Below are positions 52,149-62,914 of a stretch of DNA of 64,000 bases, piece after piece (within the stretch, counting starts at the first letter, position 1; each line of letters begins with the position of its first letter). The notes below the pieces were generated by a model. That model did not search any database. It was not told the origin of the DNA and was given only the letters and a program-made list of their open reading frames with translations. The DNA is taken from NCBI RefSeq assembly GCF_000512585.2, contig NC_089245.1, positions 372,001 to 436,000 on the forward strand, written 5' to 3'. A program made the translations under genes and the position numbers. The DNA is from Kwoniella bestiolae CBS 10118 (Eukaryota; Basidiomycota; Tremellomycetes; Tremellales; Cryptococcaceae).

Positions 52149-52982
52149 ATGTCAACTTCCATCCTCCCCGCCCCCCATAATCTCCCACACGCAGACCCAC
52201 TGCTCTCGTACGTAGATCCACATCCAGAGCTAGAGCTAGAACAAGAACAAGAAGCATCCGAATCAATTTCAGAGTCAGAACAAAGCATCTCCTCCTCAGC
52301 ATACCTAGCAGACCTAAATTACAAGATCAAGTGGTTCGGCCTCTTCGCGCTCGAGGACGATTTCTGGTGGGATTTCTGGTTATTGGTTCGATATCAGAAA
52401 GCTGAGTTTCTCGAAGAGAGAGGGGAAGTATATTCGTGGGGCCACGACGACGGAGAAGGTACAGAGGATACTACTTCTTCTCTTGGGGGATATTTGGCTG
52501 AAGGTGAAGATTACGAAGGAGAAAGCTTGGAAGGAGAAGATCAAGAGGGGGTGTTTGAGTATTTGAGAGTCACGAATCAATCGATTTCGAAAGAGGAGAG
52601 ATCGGGTAGGATCGAGGGTTGGATAAATACCCAGATCGAAGGACCAACCACCCAAGGTCATATTGGATCAAGTGAACCTGTCACTCGTAAACGTACATCA
52701 GCTCAAAGTGAACAAACAGACAAAAGATACGAAGGACCACGCAAGGTCAAGGTCGGAAGAATCAACCCATCGAGAGAAGAAACATTGGGTAGGATTCAGA
52801 GTTGGTTGAATACTATAGGACTTGCACGGACATCTCCAGCAGCAGGATTTCACATCGAACAACGAACCATCGAACATATCGAACCGAGTAGACCGATCAC
52901 TCGTAAACGCACATCGGCTCAAGTCGATCACAAGATCGTAGAGGGACAAGGACCTTCCAAACTCAAGATCAGAAAGATATAG
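52149..52982 (+). CDS. Unrecognised intronless acidic protein with an internal duplication
   Basis: 277 residues in one exon, unusual in this intron-dense region. The N-terminus is acidic with an E/Q/S-rich tract, then an aromatic-rich stretch (FGLFALEDDFWWDFWLLVRY) that may form a small folded or membrane-touching helix pair. An acidic G/E-rich segment follows. The C-terminal half contains a module of roughly 60-65 residues twice: GRIEGWINTQ...PVTRKRTSAQ...KVKVGRI and GRIQSWLNTI...PITRKRTSAQ...KLKIRKI. The repeated TRKRTSAQ and basic ends could be nuclear targeting signals. No known domain. It heads the second island of orphan genes. Confidence 0.65.
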   Translation: MSTSILPAPHNLPHADPLLSYVDPHPELELEQEQEASESISESEQSISSSAYLADLNYKIKWFGLFALEDDFWWDFWLLVRYQKAEFLEERGEVYSWGHDDGEGTEDTTSSLGGYLAEGEDYEGESLEGEDQEGVFEYLRVTNQSISKEERSGRIEGWINTQIEGPTTQGHIGSSEPVTRKRTSAQSEQTDKRYEGPRKVKVGRINPSREETLGRIQSWLNTIGLARTSPAAGFHIEQRTIEHIEPSRPITRKRTSAQVDHKIVEGQGPSKLKIRKI

Positions 52983-53029
52983 AATTACCTACACATAAGC
53001 ACCCTCTCTCAGAGTATCAGGCGTGCAAG

Positions 53030-53730
53030 ATGTCACAGCCCTCTCCAATTCCCAAAACCACAACCTCTCTCCCCTCTGAACCTACAAATCAGACATACTG
53101 GGCTCTACCTAATACCATTGAACCTGTTCAAGTACTACCTGATCGTGAGTTACCCTCGTACTACAATCCTGGCTTTGATCTGAAGATTGAAGATCGAGAA
53201 TGTACAGTAACATGCTGATGTTAACCGTGTGTCTATATGTATAGGTCATACGAAAGCTGATGCAGCTGGCGTCGAGAATATGAAAGGGAAAGAATCGGAT
53301 CCCTCAAGGATGGGGGTATACGTATGTCTACTAGATGGTGAGTTAATGATGATCGTGGTCGTCACGATCTCCCTGCCCAATCTTGCGTATTCTATCAGAG
53401 CGGAAGGGCAACAGACGAGATAGTAAAGAGACCACATCGCTGATAGCTATATCTTAACCCCAATCATCAGATAGACCGCATCTCCACCCCTCATTACTCT
53501 CACTGCATAAACATCGTCTCAACATACATAAAATCCCATTACCCCCTGATCCAACCAACGACCTACCTACTTCTCAGTCTGCTGCGACCACACAAACGGT
53601 ACAAGATGAAGATATCACCATGTCCTCATCTCCTGTACCTTTGGAAACGGAGACGAAAGCTGAATGGATCATGTGGAAATTCACGGAGGAAGAAGAGAAT
53701 AGGAGGAAAAGCTATCTACCACTTGCATAG
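53030..53730 (+). CDS. Unrecognised three-exon orphan protein
   Basis: 155 residues from exons 53030-53144, 53245-53337 and 53471-53730, both introns phase 1 with GTGAGT donors. It starts MSQPSPIPKTTTSLPSEP, is proline/threonine-rich, and contains MGVYVCLLDDRPHLHPSLLS and LNIHKIPLPPDPTND; the C-terminus is acidic-helical (AEWIMWKFTEEEENRRKSY). No signal peptide or known domain. It starts 48 bases after the preceding stop on the same strand, an unusually small gap here. Confidence 0.6.
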
Positions 53731-53855
53731 CGGATCGTATGTCATATTCATGTCAATCGACTGCATCGCAGTTCATGCATGTGGGTTAGAGTACATCGCT
53801 CAAGAATAATCAGATTCAAAAGTTTCTCTAACCTCATTATTTGACATAAGGATTT

Positions 53856-55046
53856 CTATCTCCTCCCGGAATATCTATCACAGAAGTGAAGCTGTTCCTG
53901 CTGTTCTTCCGAGGCAGCAGAGGGCGTAGGATCATTCACGATCGTCTCGGAATGGCTGTGATCTGCGATATCAAACCCGGAGTCGAGGTGTTCGTGGCTC
54001 TCTTCCAAGGGCGTAGTGGACCCATTCGAGATCGTCTCGGAATCGCTATGGTCTCCGATATTGACCCACGAGTTGAGCGGTTCGTGGCCCTCTTCCAAAG
54101 TCGCAGTAGAGCCATTTGGAATTGTCTCGAAATCGCTATGTTCTCCGATATTGACCCCGGAGTCGTGCTGTTCGTGACCCTCTTCCGAGGGCGCAGTAGA
54201 ATCTCCCGAGATCGACTCGGAATCATTTCGGGCTCCAACCATAAAAGACGCAGCGGAATCGTTTGGCGATCTCTCGTCATCAACAGGTTCCACGATCGGT
54301 GTGGAAGGAAGCTCCTCAGTCTTTGGAGGGAATGGAGTGTCCTTTAACAGCGCTTTGAAACGTTCACGACGATCTATCAATTCTTCGCCCGGCCCTCTAC
54401 AATACGAATCTTGCCAAGTAGGAATCAATGGACTGCGATGGTAGCTAGGATGGCGTTCGAACATCTGTATATATTCCGGAACTTGAGCGGACTTGGCTAA
54501 CCGATCTGTAATTTTACTGAGAACTTCCTGATAGCTGTTATAAGCCGATGACAGTTCTGTCTTTATTTCGTTATCAACAGCCGAGCTGCTCATGATTTGG
54601 AAATATTTGTCCTGATCTACGTCCAGTATCGATGCACACCCGTGATTTAGCCCTACTGTATCCACATAGCAAGAGGATCAATTGGCCTTCACTGACCTGA
54701 GATTTCCGGCGTGAGTCTCATATAATCGTCAAAGACTTTCACCATCCTGAAAGCAGCCCCGGCTACACATCAAGACGAATGTACGATTGATGCATCAGCT
54801 GCCTTCCCGAAGTGTATCGATGATTTTTGCCGCTTACCCCTCTGAGTGTCCAATGTCGAGAACGCATTTTGGTAAATGCTCCGATTTCCTGAGGGAACAC
54901 GGCCTACAATAGGGTGAGCAGTAATTGTCGGTCAAGTTGACACAACGCCAGGTATCGGACCGACATCAATGACAGAGGAGATGAATTCAGGATACAGCAT
55001 AACACTTACCAAGGCTGCCCTCAGAGATTTGCCGATGGTCACTCAT
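53856..55046 (-). CDS. Unrecognised protein with 30-residue tandem repeats
   Basis: 322 residues from four exons: 55010-55046, 54838-54903, 54697-54762 and 53856-54655, all introns phase 1. The N-terminal part looks folded (MSDHRQISEGSLGRVPSG, FRMVKVFDDYMRLTPEIS, SAYNSYQEVLSKITDRLAKS, VPEYIQMFERHPSYHRS). The C-terminal third is a tandem repeat of 30 residues (90 bp), about three and a half copies, with consensus like HSDSETISNGSTTPLEEGHE and DSGVNIG; it is acidic and Ser/Thr-rich. No signal peptide or known domain. The repeats are likely disordered and could vary in number between strains. Confidence 0.65.
53940..54239. repeat. 90-bp coding tandem repeat, about 3.3 copies
   Basis: Units start near 53940, 54030, 54120 and 54210, recognisable by GATCGTCTCGGAATCGCTAT-like sequence and a TTCGTGGCCCTCTTCC-like core. 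Copies differ at several positions each, so the array is not newly made. Exactly 30 codons per unit keeps the minus-strand frame of the host gene. Confidence 0.85.
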
Positions 55047-55673
55047 GCCTGTCGTTGGGAAAAGTGAAATAGCTCACTAAACAATCAGGAGAAGAGTAAC
55101 TTGCTTGAAGGCTGATGGTCGAGTGGCGAAATACGAAAACACAAGAACGATACGTACCGATACACCGTTCAGACCTTTCTGCACATCCAATCAGTGTGGT
55201 CGGTCTTCTGGGCCCTGTACCTCTTTTGTGAATTCTGGTCAAGGATCCGAACGCTTTCTACATGAGAAAGTCACATCGCAAAAGTTCAACTAAAACGACA
55301 AGTCCAGTTGAGAAGCATGAAACTCGGATCGCTCCTTTCTCCCTTCAAAGGTCTCGATTCCCCTGGAAAACACCATGCGTTCAGTGCGCCACGAGGTCAC
55401 ACACGATTTTTTGTGCTATCGATGACATGGTCTGAAGCAGAATTCGACAGGAGTAATTCGACAAGAATCTCCCTTGCTCAGCACGGAATGCTGTCAAGGT
55501 CATCTCTTTCAGAATGCTGCATCCAAAGTACTGGCCCAATGCATAATGAGTCACACGTTCGGACACTGTAAGGTGGCATGGATGAGTAAGACTATAGGTG
55601 GCCCATCGAATCATGTAATCAACAACCTCAAGAGCAGCAAAAGGGCAGCCTTGTATCAATCTCCACCTTGGCT
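55047..55673. other. Intergenic within the orphan island
   Basis: Open stretches on both strands (plus 55308-55571, minus 55381-55659) but no model with a start, canonical introns and plausible composition. A gene remnant cannot be excluded. Confidence 0.3.
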
Positions 55674-56379
55674 CTAAAGTTGAGAAAGTCCGTTAAGAGA
55701 TTTAGTGAATTCTCGACGGCTAGAATTGAATCTAGATCCAACGTCCGATTTCAATGATACCAGATAGTCGCTCAGAAGTGGGACTGTCGTACCCGAAAGA
55801 AGGTCTGTGGGCTGCACAATATTGGCAGGTCTTCGTGATATGTCGAGTAGGGTGGGCATGAAATCGTTGAGTAGTCCGCGGTGAGCATTGTACTTTGATT
55901 TCGAGTTCTTTTCGTTCTTCGAGGTTTGTCCTGGAGTCCGCTATCGCATAATTGTATGTTTCGATTTCTATGGATATAACAGGTCGTAACGCTGGTGATC
56001 AGTCGCCACCTGTACACTCACAGAGATTAACTCACCCGGCTTTGAGGGTGAAAATTGCGCGACATCATCAAGTTGACAGAGATTCTCCCAAGCAAGCCCT
56101 GCAACCAAGAGCGGTCGGTGAGCGTGTGCATTGTGAAACTTATGCTCCTTACTGCTTTATTCATCTCGCTTCGCGTCGGGAAATTCATCCTCATATCCGC
56201 TTCGATCTCTCGGAACGGGAAGGTGTTCACCTGCGTCCAGAAAGGTCAGTACGGGCTGGGTCATACTTTCGTACTATATAAGGAGAGATTCAGGTCCTAG
56301 GATTATCATCAAAGATGGACACGAGCGTACCTTGGGGCTTCTCGCCTTGAATAGACAGCTTGGTGAATTTATCCTCCAT
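55674..56379 (-). CDS. Unrecognised small orphan protein
   Basis: 122 residues from exons 56331-56379, 56036-56098 and 55674-55930, both introns phase 1. It starts MEDKFTKLSIQGEKPQ, continues LAWENLCQLDDVAQFSPSKP and ends in a helical domain (LLNDFMPTLLDISRRPANIV, LLSDYLVSLKSDVGSRFNSS). The first intron is long (232 nt) and contains another open segment (about 56145-56222) that fits no phase, so an alternative exon is possible. A TATATAAG element on the minus strand near 56461-56469 lies about 85 bases upstream. No known domain. Confidence 0.5.
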
Positions 56380-57143
56380 TGCGTTCTAGCTGATGTGATA
56401 ATATGTAGGCAGTCAGATGTGTTATGAGGACTGATCATGTCTGTTGCCACTGGAGAAGCTCTTATATATGTGGTTCACGAGCGTCGCCAGCCTTGCCCAT
56501 ACCATCGAATCCTTTGTAGATACCAATCCTTTCAAGAAGCATAAGACGCCAGATTTTGTCACAACACTCTGGGAAGCCTGCGAATCCTTTATGAAAGTAT
56601 TATGACGACACCAGCTCGAGATATCTTGCCTTTTTTTGTTCGCTCGAGTGGAGTCCCTCAAAGGATGGCAGGTGAAAGGAATGGCGGTCCTTCGAGCTGA
56701 CGATGAATCTGACTTACGAAGGGCAAGGCCGTCCGAACAAGCTATTCAATGCGACAGGTTTGAGCCCTGTTTGCCACGTCTCAGAGCGTGTTGCCTGTCA
56801 TGTCCCAGGAAAGCCAGCTTGGCCGAAAGGTTCGCAGTCAACGGTAAAGGATGATGTTGTACGTCCTCCATAAATCGGTTACCAGCTGCATGGAAAAGCT
56901 CAGAAACATTCAGAGCATCACTGAACTGGGTTTCTTTTTCTCGAAGAAATCATGTTGGCTGACATTCACGCGTGTATATATTGAACACTCTCACATCTAG
57001 ACGTAGGCATCAATTCTTGAAAATCACCAAATCCCTTAGATTCTTCAAGTCCCATGCGAAGCACCAGAATCGAAAACGCGGGGCATCGTCATCACATATT
57101 AACTCCTGTGATACACAAACCTAATCACGTATGAGGCAGCCAC
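56380..57143. promoter_or_regulatory. Intergenic within the orphan island
   Basis: About 760 bases. Holds the minus-strand TATA-like element of the gene at 55674-56379. Nothing else supported. Confidence 0.35.
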
Positions 57144-57700
57144 TCAGCTTGAGGATGAGGATGTGGGTTCCCAGTGAGAAGGGCGCTTCCTCCAAATCTC
57201 ATCTACGGAGAATGGCATCCAGCCAGTATCGAACAACTGGGTGAAGGCTTCTCGCGCCCAAGTGCATTGGTAACCTGATGGTGAGTTCATGAATCCCACG
57301 CATCTATCAGCCCAGTTCTTGGCTTTCTCTGATGTTCGAAGACGCAAGGTCACCCTTTTAGCTCATCATTCCTATGGCAAATATGAAGAAAGAGCATTGC
57401 TCACCTTCATCAGTCAAATGCTTGCTGGATTTGCTGGTGTCATCACGTTCGCTCGGCACGAGCGTGTGTAACACTTCGTCAGTATATGTCACGTAGTCCT
57501 CCCATTTTTCGCTCAAACCTTTGGCGGTTCCAGCTTGAGAATTGGCGTATCGTTGATATGCCTCGACCACTAACAGATCCGATCAGTGTGGCCTTACAGA
57601 GTGGAAGAACGATAAACTTACGATCTTGTGGTAAAAGTGGCTTTTCCCTTTCCCACATCTGGGCAGCGACGGTCTCTTGAGCTGGAAATGGAGCTGACAT
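57144..57700 (-). CDS. Unrecognised small orphan protein
   Basis: 142 residues from exons 57622-57700, 57405-57569 and 57144-57328, both introns phase 1. It starts MSAPFPAQETVAAQMWERE, continues LVEAYQRYANSQAGTAKGLS and WEDYVTYTDEVLHTLVPSER, and ends AREAFTQLFDTGWMPFSVDE with a Ser tail. Residue composition is that of a soluble helical protein. The first acceptor of the last intron was chosen at CATCAG because the later GATAG leads to an immediate stop. The open frame extends upstream of the ATG, so a longer N-terminus is possible. Its intron phases match those of its minus-strand neighbours, but no sequence similarity is visible. Confidence 0.58.
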
Positions 57701-58239
57701 GTTTTGCGAGTTGAGGCACTGTATGTAGCAACTCTGCAAGGCGTTTTTCGGAGGAGAAGCGTTGGCTTTAGATTTCAATCAAGGGGTTAATTATGAGAAG
57801 TGAGCAGACATGATATTTCATTCGAGAGGTAGCTGTAGCTCAAATTTTTTCATCTTCTCCTCCTTTGATCGTTGACCTTTCTGGCAAAACTTCAAAGTCA
57901 GTCGGTTATCTACGTTGACTCGTGTCCCATTCCCTTCACTTGAGACCGTTTCCGCTCGTTTTGTGGAGTAAAATATGCAGTGTGGGATCGAACAGTTCAT
58001 CTCAAATAATCACTTGGGATCGTTAACTCCGATGTGCAAGGTGAACTCCCTTTCAGGTGGATAAAAGCAGCTGACCTCATACGGTCCGTCAAAGAAAGAT
58101 ACTATCGGGAGTATTGTTGCGAACGAAGAAGAAAGAGAGATAGCCCGAGATGTGAAGCTCATACTGGTGTATTTCCGCCTCTCCCACAAACACACCGCAA
58201 CACAGCATTCTCCCTTTTACGTCCCCATGAAAGGAGATA
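57701..58239. other. Intergenic within the orphan island
   Basis: Minus-strand open stretches (for example around 58010-58195, with a strand-rich composition) may be an exon I cannot connect. No supported gene. Confidence 0.3.
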
Positions 58240-58536
58240 CTAAACGTTACACGCCTCCATCGGCCAGCCATTGGAAGGGGACTGAAGGGTTCCGATGGAG
58301 TCGCTCGATCGCATGGCCCTTAGGAATTTTGTTGAGTTTAACATCACACTTCCCCCAGTACGAAGCAGCGTCTCACTGATATCTGGTGGAGACTGGGTCC
58401 ACTTCGACCGGCTTTCCGATTTCCCTAAAGGACTGCCATGGTTATCATTGAGGTCCTGCCTTTGAGATATCGTAAGGGGTCCTTGCAATTGGACTCATTA
58501 CAATGAAGACGACTCAATGATCTGTCGGAGTTGCAT
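58240..58536 (-). CDS. Possible 53-residue orphan protein
   Basis: Three small exons, 58502-58536, 58377-58424 and 58240-58318, join in frame (phase 2 twice) to MQLRQIIESSSLEIGKPVE continuing to a TAG, with introns of 77 and 58 nt. The first donor (GTAATG) is weak. The peptide has no known motif. The model is supported only by intron size and open frame, so it may be accidental. Confidence 0.3.
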
Positions 58537-59001
58537 CTCTCCGGTCAGGACTGTCGACAAAGGATCAAATCTTGTGCGTGGGAATCTTTAGATTCTTCCG
58601 TTCAAAGATTGCTGCGGATTGTCATGCACTTCTTGACTATCTTATCCGCAATCTTCTGATATTTTCATTTTCATAAGATGATCTTTGATGACGACCCCTT
58701 GGATTTACGATTGTTCGTCCCCGACCCCGATCGCAATTGAAGGGGGATTTGATTAAGAGCTAATCGACAAGCCGGACGAGCTATAAGTGTCAATTTGCAA
58801 GGGAGGAGATACGATTAGCAAATTGAGATACTTGCTTTGTGCTTTCGTTCGCAAGAACAGCTTGTACCCTCTCAAGCAGGTATAAAAGCCTTATTCTAGC
58901 GTTCTCAGCGTTCTCTCCTCCCTGCACGATCTGTCAAACTTCCCCTCATTCCCCATCCTCCTACTTTTACTATATCAGCATCGCTAGTCACTATCTACAA
59001 T
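58537..59001 (+). promoter_or_regulatory. Promoter of the cell wall protein gene with TATA box
   Basis: A TATAAAAG box at 58881-58888 lies about 115 bases upstream of the ATG at 59002, followed by a CT-rich leader. The remaining sequence holds no gene. Confidence 0.6.
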
Positions 59002-60052
59002 ATGAAGTTCACTCTCGCTTTTAGTATCATGACTCTCTTAGCTTCTACAGGTGGGTTGATGCCGGCTCGATAGTCTAGCCGACGCAACAACTTACTAAAA
59101 GAATGTTCTTTTCGCCTACAACAGCTATCACTGCCATTCCCCTACCTAATACCGAGGTAGCTGCTCCCGCCACTAGCGCCGCTGCTGCTCCTGCTGCCCC
59201 AGCACCCGCTGCCCCGGCCCCCTCTGAAGACTGCGAGGAATCATCTTCTGCTCCCCCAGGCTGTTCTGGCGAAGACTGTGGAACTTCTTCTAGCTCTCCA
59301 GTAGAAAGCTGTACTGGTGAAGATTGCGGTACCTCTCCCTCTGCTCCAGCCGAAGAGTGTGGTGGAGAAGGATGTGGATCACCCGCTGCCCCTGTCGCTC
59401 CTGCTGGTACAACCGGTGCTGCAGCTATGCCCACGTCGGCTCCTGCCCCGCTCCCGACACTGGAAGCTCAGGTGGTGAATCTGGCGATACTGGCGGGACC
59501 CCTGCCCCTGCTCCCGAAGCACCCGCCCCTGCTCCCGAAGCACCCGCCCCTGCTCCCGCGCCCGAAGCTCCCGCAGCTCCTGTCCCAGAGACTCCTTCTT
59601 CAGGATGCACTGGCGAAGGGTGCGAGTCACCTTCTACCTCTCCTTCCAGTGGTGGTTCAGGATGCACTGGTGAAGGGTGCGAGTCACCCTCCACCTCTCC
59701 ATCCAGTGGTGGAAAATGCACTGGACCAGGGTGCGAAACCCCCGACTCCCCATGTGACGAACACGGTAACCCCATTGGTGGCGGTGGCGGTGGTATGCCG
59801 GGAGGTCACAGTGGTTCCTCTCCCGTGGGAGGTGGATCTTCGCCTGGTGGAAGCAGCGGTTCCTCTCCAATGGGAGGTGGGGGCGGGAAATGTACTGGAG
59901 CTGGATGCGAGACCCCTGACTCCCCTTGCGACGAGCACGGGAACCCTATCGGTGGTGGTGGAGGAGGAGGTAAACCAAGTGGTGGAGAGAGTTCGAGCCC
60001 CTCTACCCCGAAGGAAGGCTCCGCTCCTCCCGCTGGTGGTGCCGGTATGTAA
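59002..60052 (+). CDS. Secreted Pro/Ser/Gly-rich repeat protein, probable cell wall protein; frame change inside
   Basis: Exon 1 (59002-59050) and exon 2 (from 59125) give a signal peptide (MKFTLAFSIMTLLASTG) and a P/A-rich segment. Cys-pair repeats follow (CSGEDCGTSSSSPVESCTGE, CGGEGCGSP). Near 59440-59460 the coding signal moves to another frame and continues with (PAPAPEA)n, two 19-residue CTGEGCESPSTSPSSGG repeats, and two CETPDSPCDEHGNPIGGGGG modules, ending GGAGM at 60052. Either one base is missing (CCCCGCTCCC would read on with one extra G) or a 32-nt intron at about 59434-59465 is used. The final GTATGTAA could be a donor leading to a further exon at about 60084. The protein would be extracellular and disulfide-bonded; role unknown. 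Confidence 0.65.
59603..59716 (+). repeat. 57-bp coding repeat, two copies
   Basis: Units at 59603-59659 and 59660-59716 encode the 19-residue Cys module twice with near identity. A 21-bp repeat encoding PAPAPEA-type sequence (about 59513-59570) lies just before, and a Cys/Gly module recurs at about 59707-59790 and 59885-59970. Confidence 0.85.
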
Positions 60053-60629
60053 GGATAGACCTTCAAAACTCACTTATTGAGTAGGCGCACCAGTACACAG
60101 CTCTTACGTTTACAATTCCCCACCGGACATTAGCAGAGAAGTTGCTGTGCGGCTGTTACCTGTCTCCTTCTTGTCAGATCGCACCTACTGGACATTATGC
60201 ATTTCGTATTCGTGTCAACGGCCTGGAAACAGTATCGTTCAGTAAAGGTAACCTCCAATCCAGGTAGCAACAACCCCAGCCGTGGAGTGACTATCGACCG
60301 CATTCGATGTGCTGGTCCGATGAGTAGATAGTCGTTATCTGTTAAAGATATAGTCGGTGAACTGAACAAGCTGCATAGACTGGTCGGCAGGTAGAACGAG
60401 AGGACCAAAGGTGTAAATCCCGCCAGCAGCGAAGCAAATGACCGAGACCACGTGATTACGGACATTGCCGAAGTAAGGTTAAATGCAGGAGCTCGGTTAA
60501 AGCGAGTATTGAAAATCGCTTCATATAATGGGCTTGGTGCTTCTCGTCTTACGTTCTTGCTTTTCTGTATTCTCGAATCCGTTGCTTGTCAATAATAACA
60601 GCACTTGTACAAAGTCTTTCACTCCCATC
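60053..60629 (+). promoter_or_regulatory. Intergenic before the MFS transporter
   Basis: About 580 bases. May contain a last exon of the cell wall gene (about 60084-60250). The rest is taken as transporter promoter. The transporter frame is open upstream to 60528. Confidence 0.35.
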
Positions 60630-62554
60630 ATGTCAACAGAGAATGAGATAGAGCTAGTAGCAGTCTCAGGTCGAAGCTCTACTTTTGACGGTACAGTGGA
60701 GACTTCGACCTCCAAGGACGCGCCAGCTATGGAGACCGGCAATGCCGCCGTACAGAGTCAAGAGCAGCTCAATGACCATTCGATAGAAGCTCTTCCTCCT
60801 GTGGATGGCGGCAGACAGGCATGGTTATTCCTTCTTGGAGCGACATACATGGAAACGCTGATTTGGGGCTTACCATTTTCCATTGGTATCTTGCACGTCT
60901 ACTGGACCAACACGTTGTTCCAAGGTCAGGGGGCTTCGGCGATCACTCTAGCTGCTACTTTACAAACGGGGCTGCTTTATATGGGATGTGCTTTCTTCGG
61001 TCCGTGAGTAATTCGTTCTGCTTGCTGTGTAGGTGGGTACTGACCGCGATGATGCAGAATATTCGCAGCGATACCTAGATGGACGAAGACCTTGCAGGTG
61101 GTGGGGTTAATTATCGGTTCTGTATCGATGATCTCCAGTGCCTTTGTAACGAAAGTGAGTAAACCATTAATGCAGGTCGGGTTCAAGCTCTGAACTTTTA
61201 ATCTAGCCATGGCATCTTATCGTTACCGTTGGGATATTCTATCCCATGTCATGTGGTGAGTCTAGTACCTCCCCAGTAATCAGCACATATACGCTTCCAT
61301 TAACGATGTTCCTGTCAATCAGCATGCTACTTCCCTTGTGCCACTCTGCTGTTCGAGTGGTGGCATGCCCGACGAGGCTTTGCTTCGGGAACAATGTATG
61401 CCGGTACCGGTGTGGGAGGAACTGTGTTTCCGTTCATCATGCAAGCTTTATTAGAGAGGTTCAGCTACAAGGCAGCGATGATAGCTTTGGGTTTGGGATA
61501 TCTAGTCACAGGATCAATCGCGCTCATACCCATCAAGCGTAGAGTTCCCCTGTCAAGATATGACCAAGACGGCAGAAGTAGGATCAGACCTAAGATCGAT
61601 TGGTCATTTGGTAAAAGGAAGGCACTGTGGTTGGGCATGATGGTCATTGGGGTGACGAGTCTGGGTAATTTCGTTCCTAGCTTGTGGTTACCTTGTGAGT
61701 CCGATAAGGAATCTCGCTCGTACACGCCAAGAGCTTATTTTGTTGTTGAAGCCTACGCCGATGATCTGGGTCTGCATAAGCCGGACGGTACGGCTCTAGT
61801 CGCTATCTTAAATGGTGAGCAGCTGCTTGAGAATTAGCTTTCTGTGTGTCCCTGAGCTGACTCCCACACTCCCACTATTAGCTGCTACTGCTATAGGAAA
61901 CGGACTACTAGGATACCTCTCGGATAGAATGTCGCTAAGGTCGACAATCTTCATCTCATGCGCTGGAAGTGCAGCGGCTTGCGCGTTCTTATGGGGATTT
62001 GGGCAGAATTCAGGTGTCTTGGTCACTTTTGCGATCGTCTTTGGACTTCTTGGACCCAGCTTCTCGGCTGTCTGGTCGAAGATCATCCACCTTGTCTCGC
62101 GTGAGTTGTGGGAAATCTTCAGTTAAAACTGCACGAAGGGACTGTCGTCCGTCAGTCTGCCGGAGATACTGATCAATTTTGGTTTGACCACGCCCATAGG
62201 CGATGATCCTGCGGTCACTGCTCTCACTTTCTCCATCTTTGCTTTCGTGAGAGGTGTTGGGAATATGAGCTCGGGTATGTCGTCATTTTCCTTGTCGCAT
62301 GCTTGACAAGCATGGACTGACCTCACTTGAAACGGCAGGTCCAATCTCCGAATCGCTGCTGAAGTACGATGTATTGAGAGGAGTCATTGGGGCTTACGGG
62401 TACAAAAATTATGTGGGTGGAGGATCATGATGACAGTCAGCTTCATTATAGCTAAATCACGGATTAACAGGGAATCCTTCTCATCTACACGAGTGTCACG
62501 ATTCTCACTGGTGGAGCGGCCGGCTTTTTCTTCAAACAGGTTCAAAGTGTCTAA
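60630..62554 (+). CDS. MFS transporter, monocarboxylate-transporter-like (MCT) family
   Basis: Plasma-membrane or organelle 12-helix transporter, several exons, stop TAA at 62552-62554. After a disordered N-terminus (MSTENEIELVAVSGRSS) comes DGGRQAWLFLLGATYMETLI and the first helices. The MCT-type block is clear: CATLLFEWWHARRGFASGTM, YAGTGVGGTVFPFIMQALLE, RFSYKAAMIALGLGYLVTGS, then IGNGLLGYLSDRMSLRSTIF, FVRGVGNMSSGPISESLL and a final GGAAGFFFKQVQSV. In fungi this family carries carboxylates, riboflavin or unknown solutes; the substrate cannot be told. The start at 60630 is preferred over the upstream in-frame ATG at 60528 because the extension is hydrophobic and unlike the family. Confidence 0.82.
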
Positions 62555-62914
62555 ATAGATGAACTTGAGGCTATCACAATGACAACGACAGAGCTCAATA
62601 TGTGTTTTCATCGAGTGTCGTAGTTTGATGGCTTGAACAATCACCTGTCAGGATCAAGAAAGCGGGAGGGTAGATAAGGACATTAAAGATCGTGCGTTCA
62701 ACCCAATGCGTCATTGTAAACCCCATGCAGTAGTGACATCTCGTAGTATTGTAAGCAAATCATAAAGTCAAATATTCACCAATCATGCATATGTATGCGA
62801 CTTTAACTTGGATCAGGGGGACGATAAGGATCCTCCGAACTAGCATAGCTGCTGCGTCTATCAGAAAACGATTTGAGCTTTCCAAGCTGAATCCCAGTAT
62901 TATTTTAGAGGCGC
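62555..62914. other. Intergenic between convergent genes
   Basis: 360 bases, no coding signal; 3' flanks of the transporter and LYS1. Confidence 0.45.

Noticed and set aside
55308..55571. 87-codon plus-strand open frame in the orphan island
   Set aside because: No promoter signal, no introns, composition not distinct from chance.
58010..58195. Minus-strand open frame with strand-like composition
   Set aside because: Could not be joined in phase to any start or neighbouring exon; left as intergenic.
60528..60629. In-frame upstream start for the MFS transporter
   Set aside because: The 34-residue extension is hydrophobic and Cys-containing, unlike the acidic N-termini of this family; the second ATG gives a typical start.
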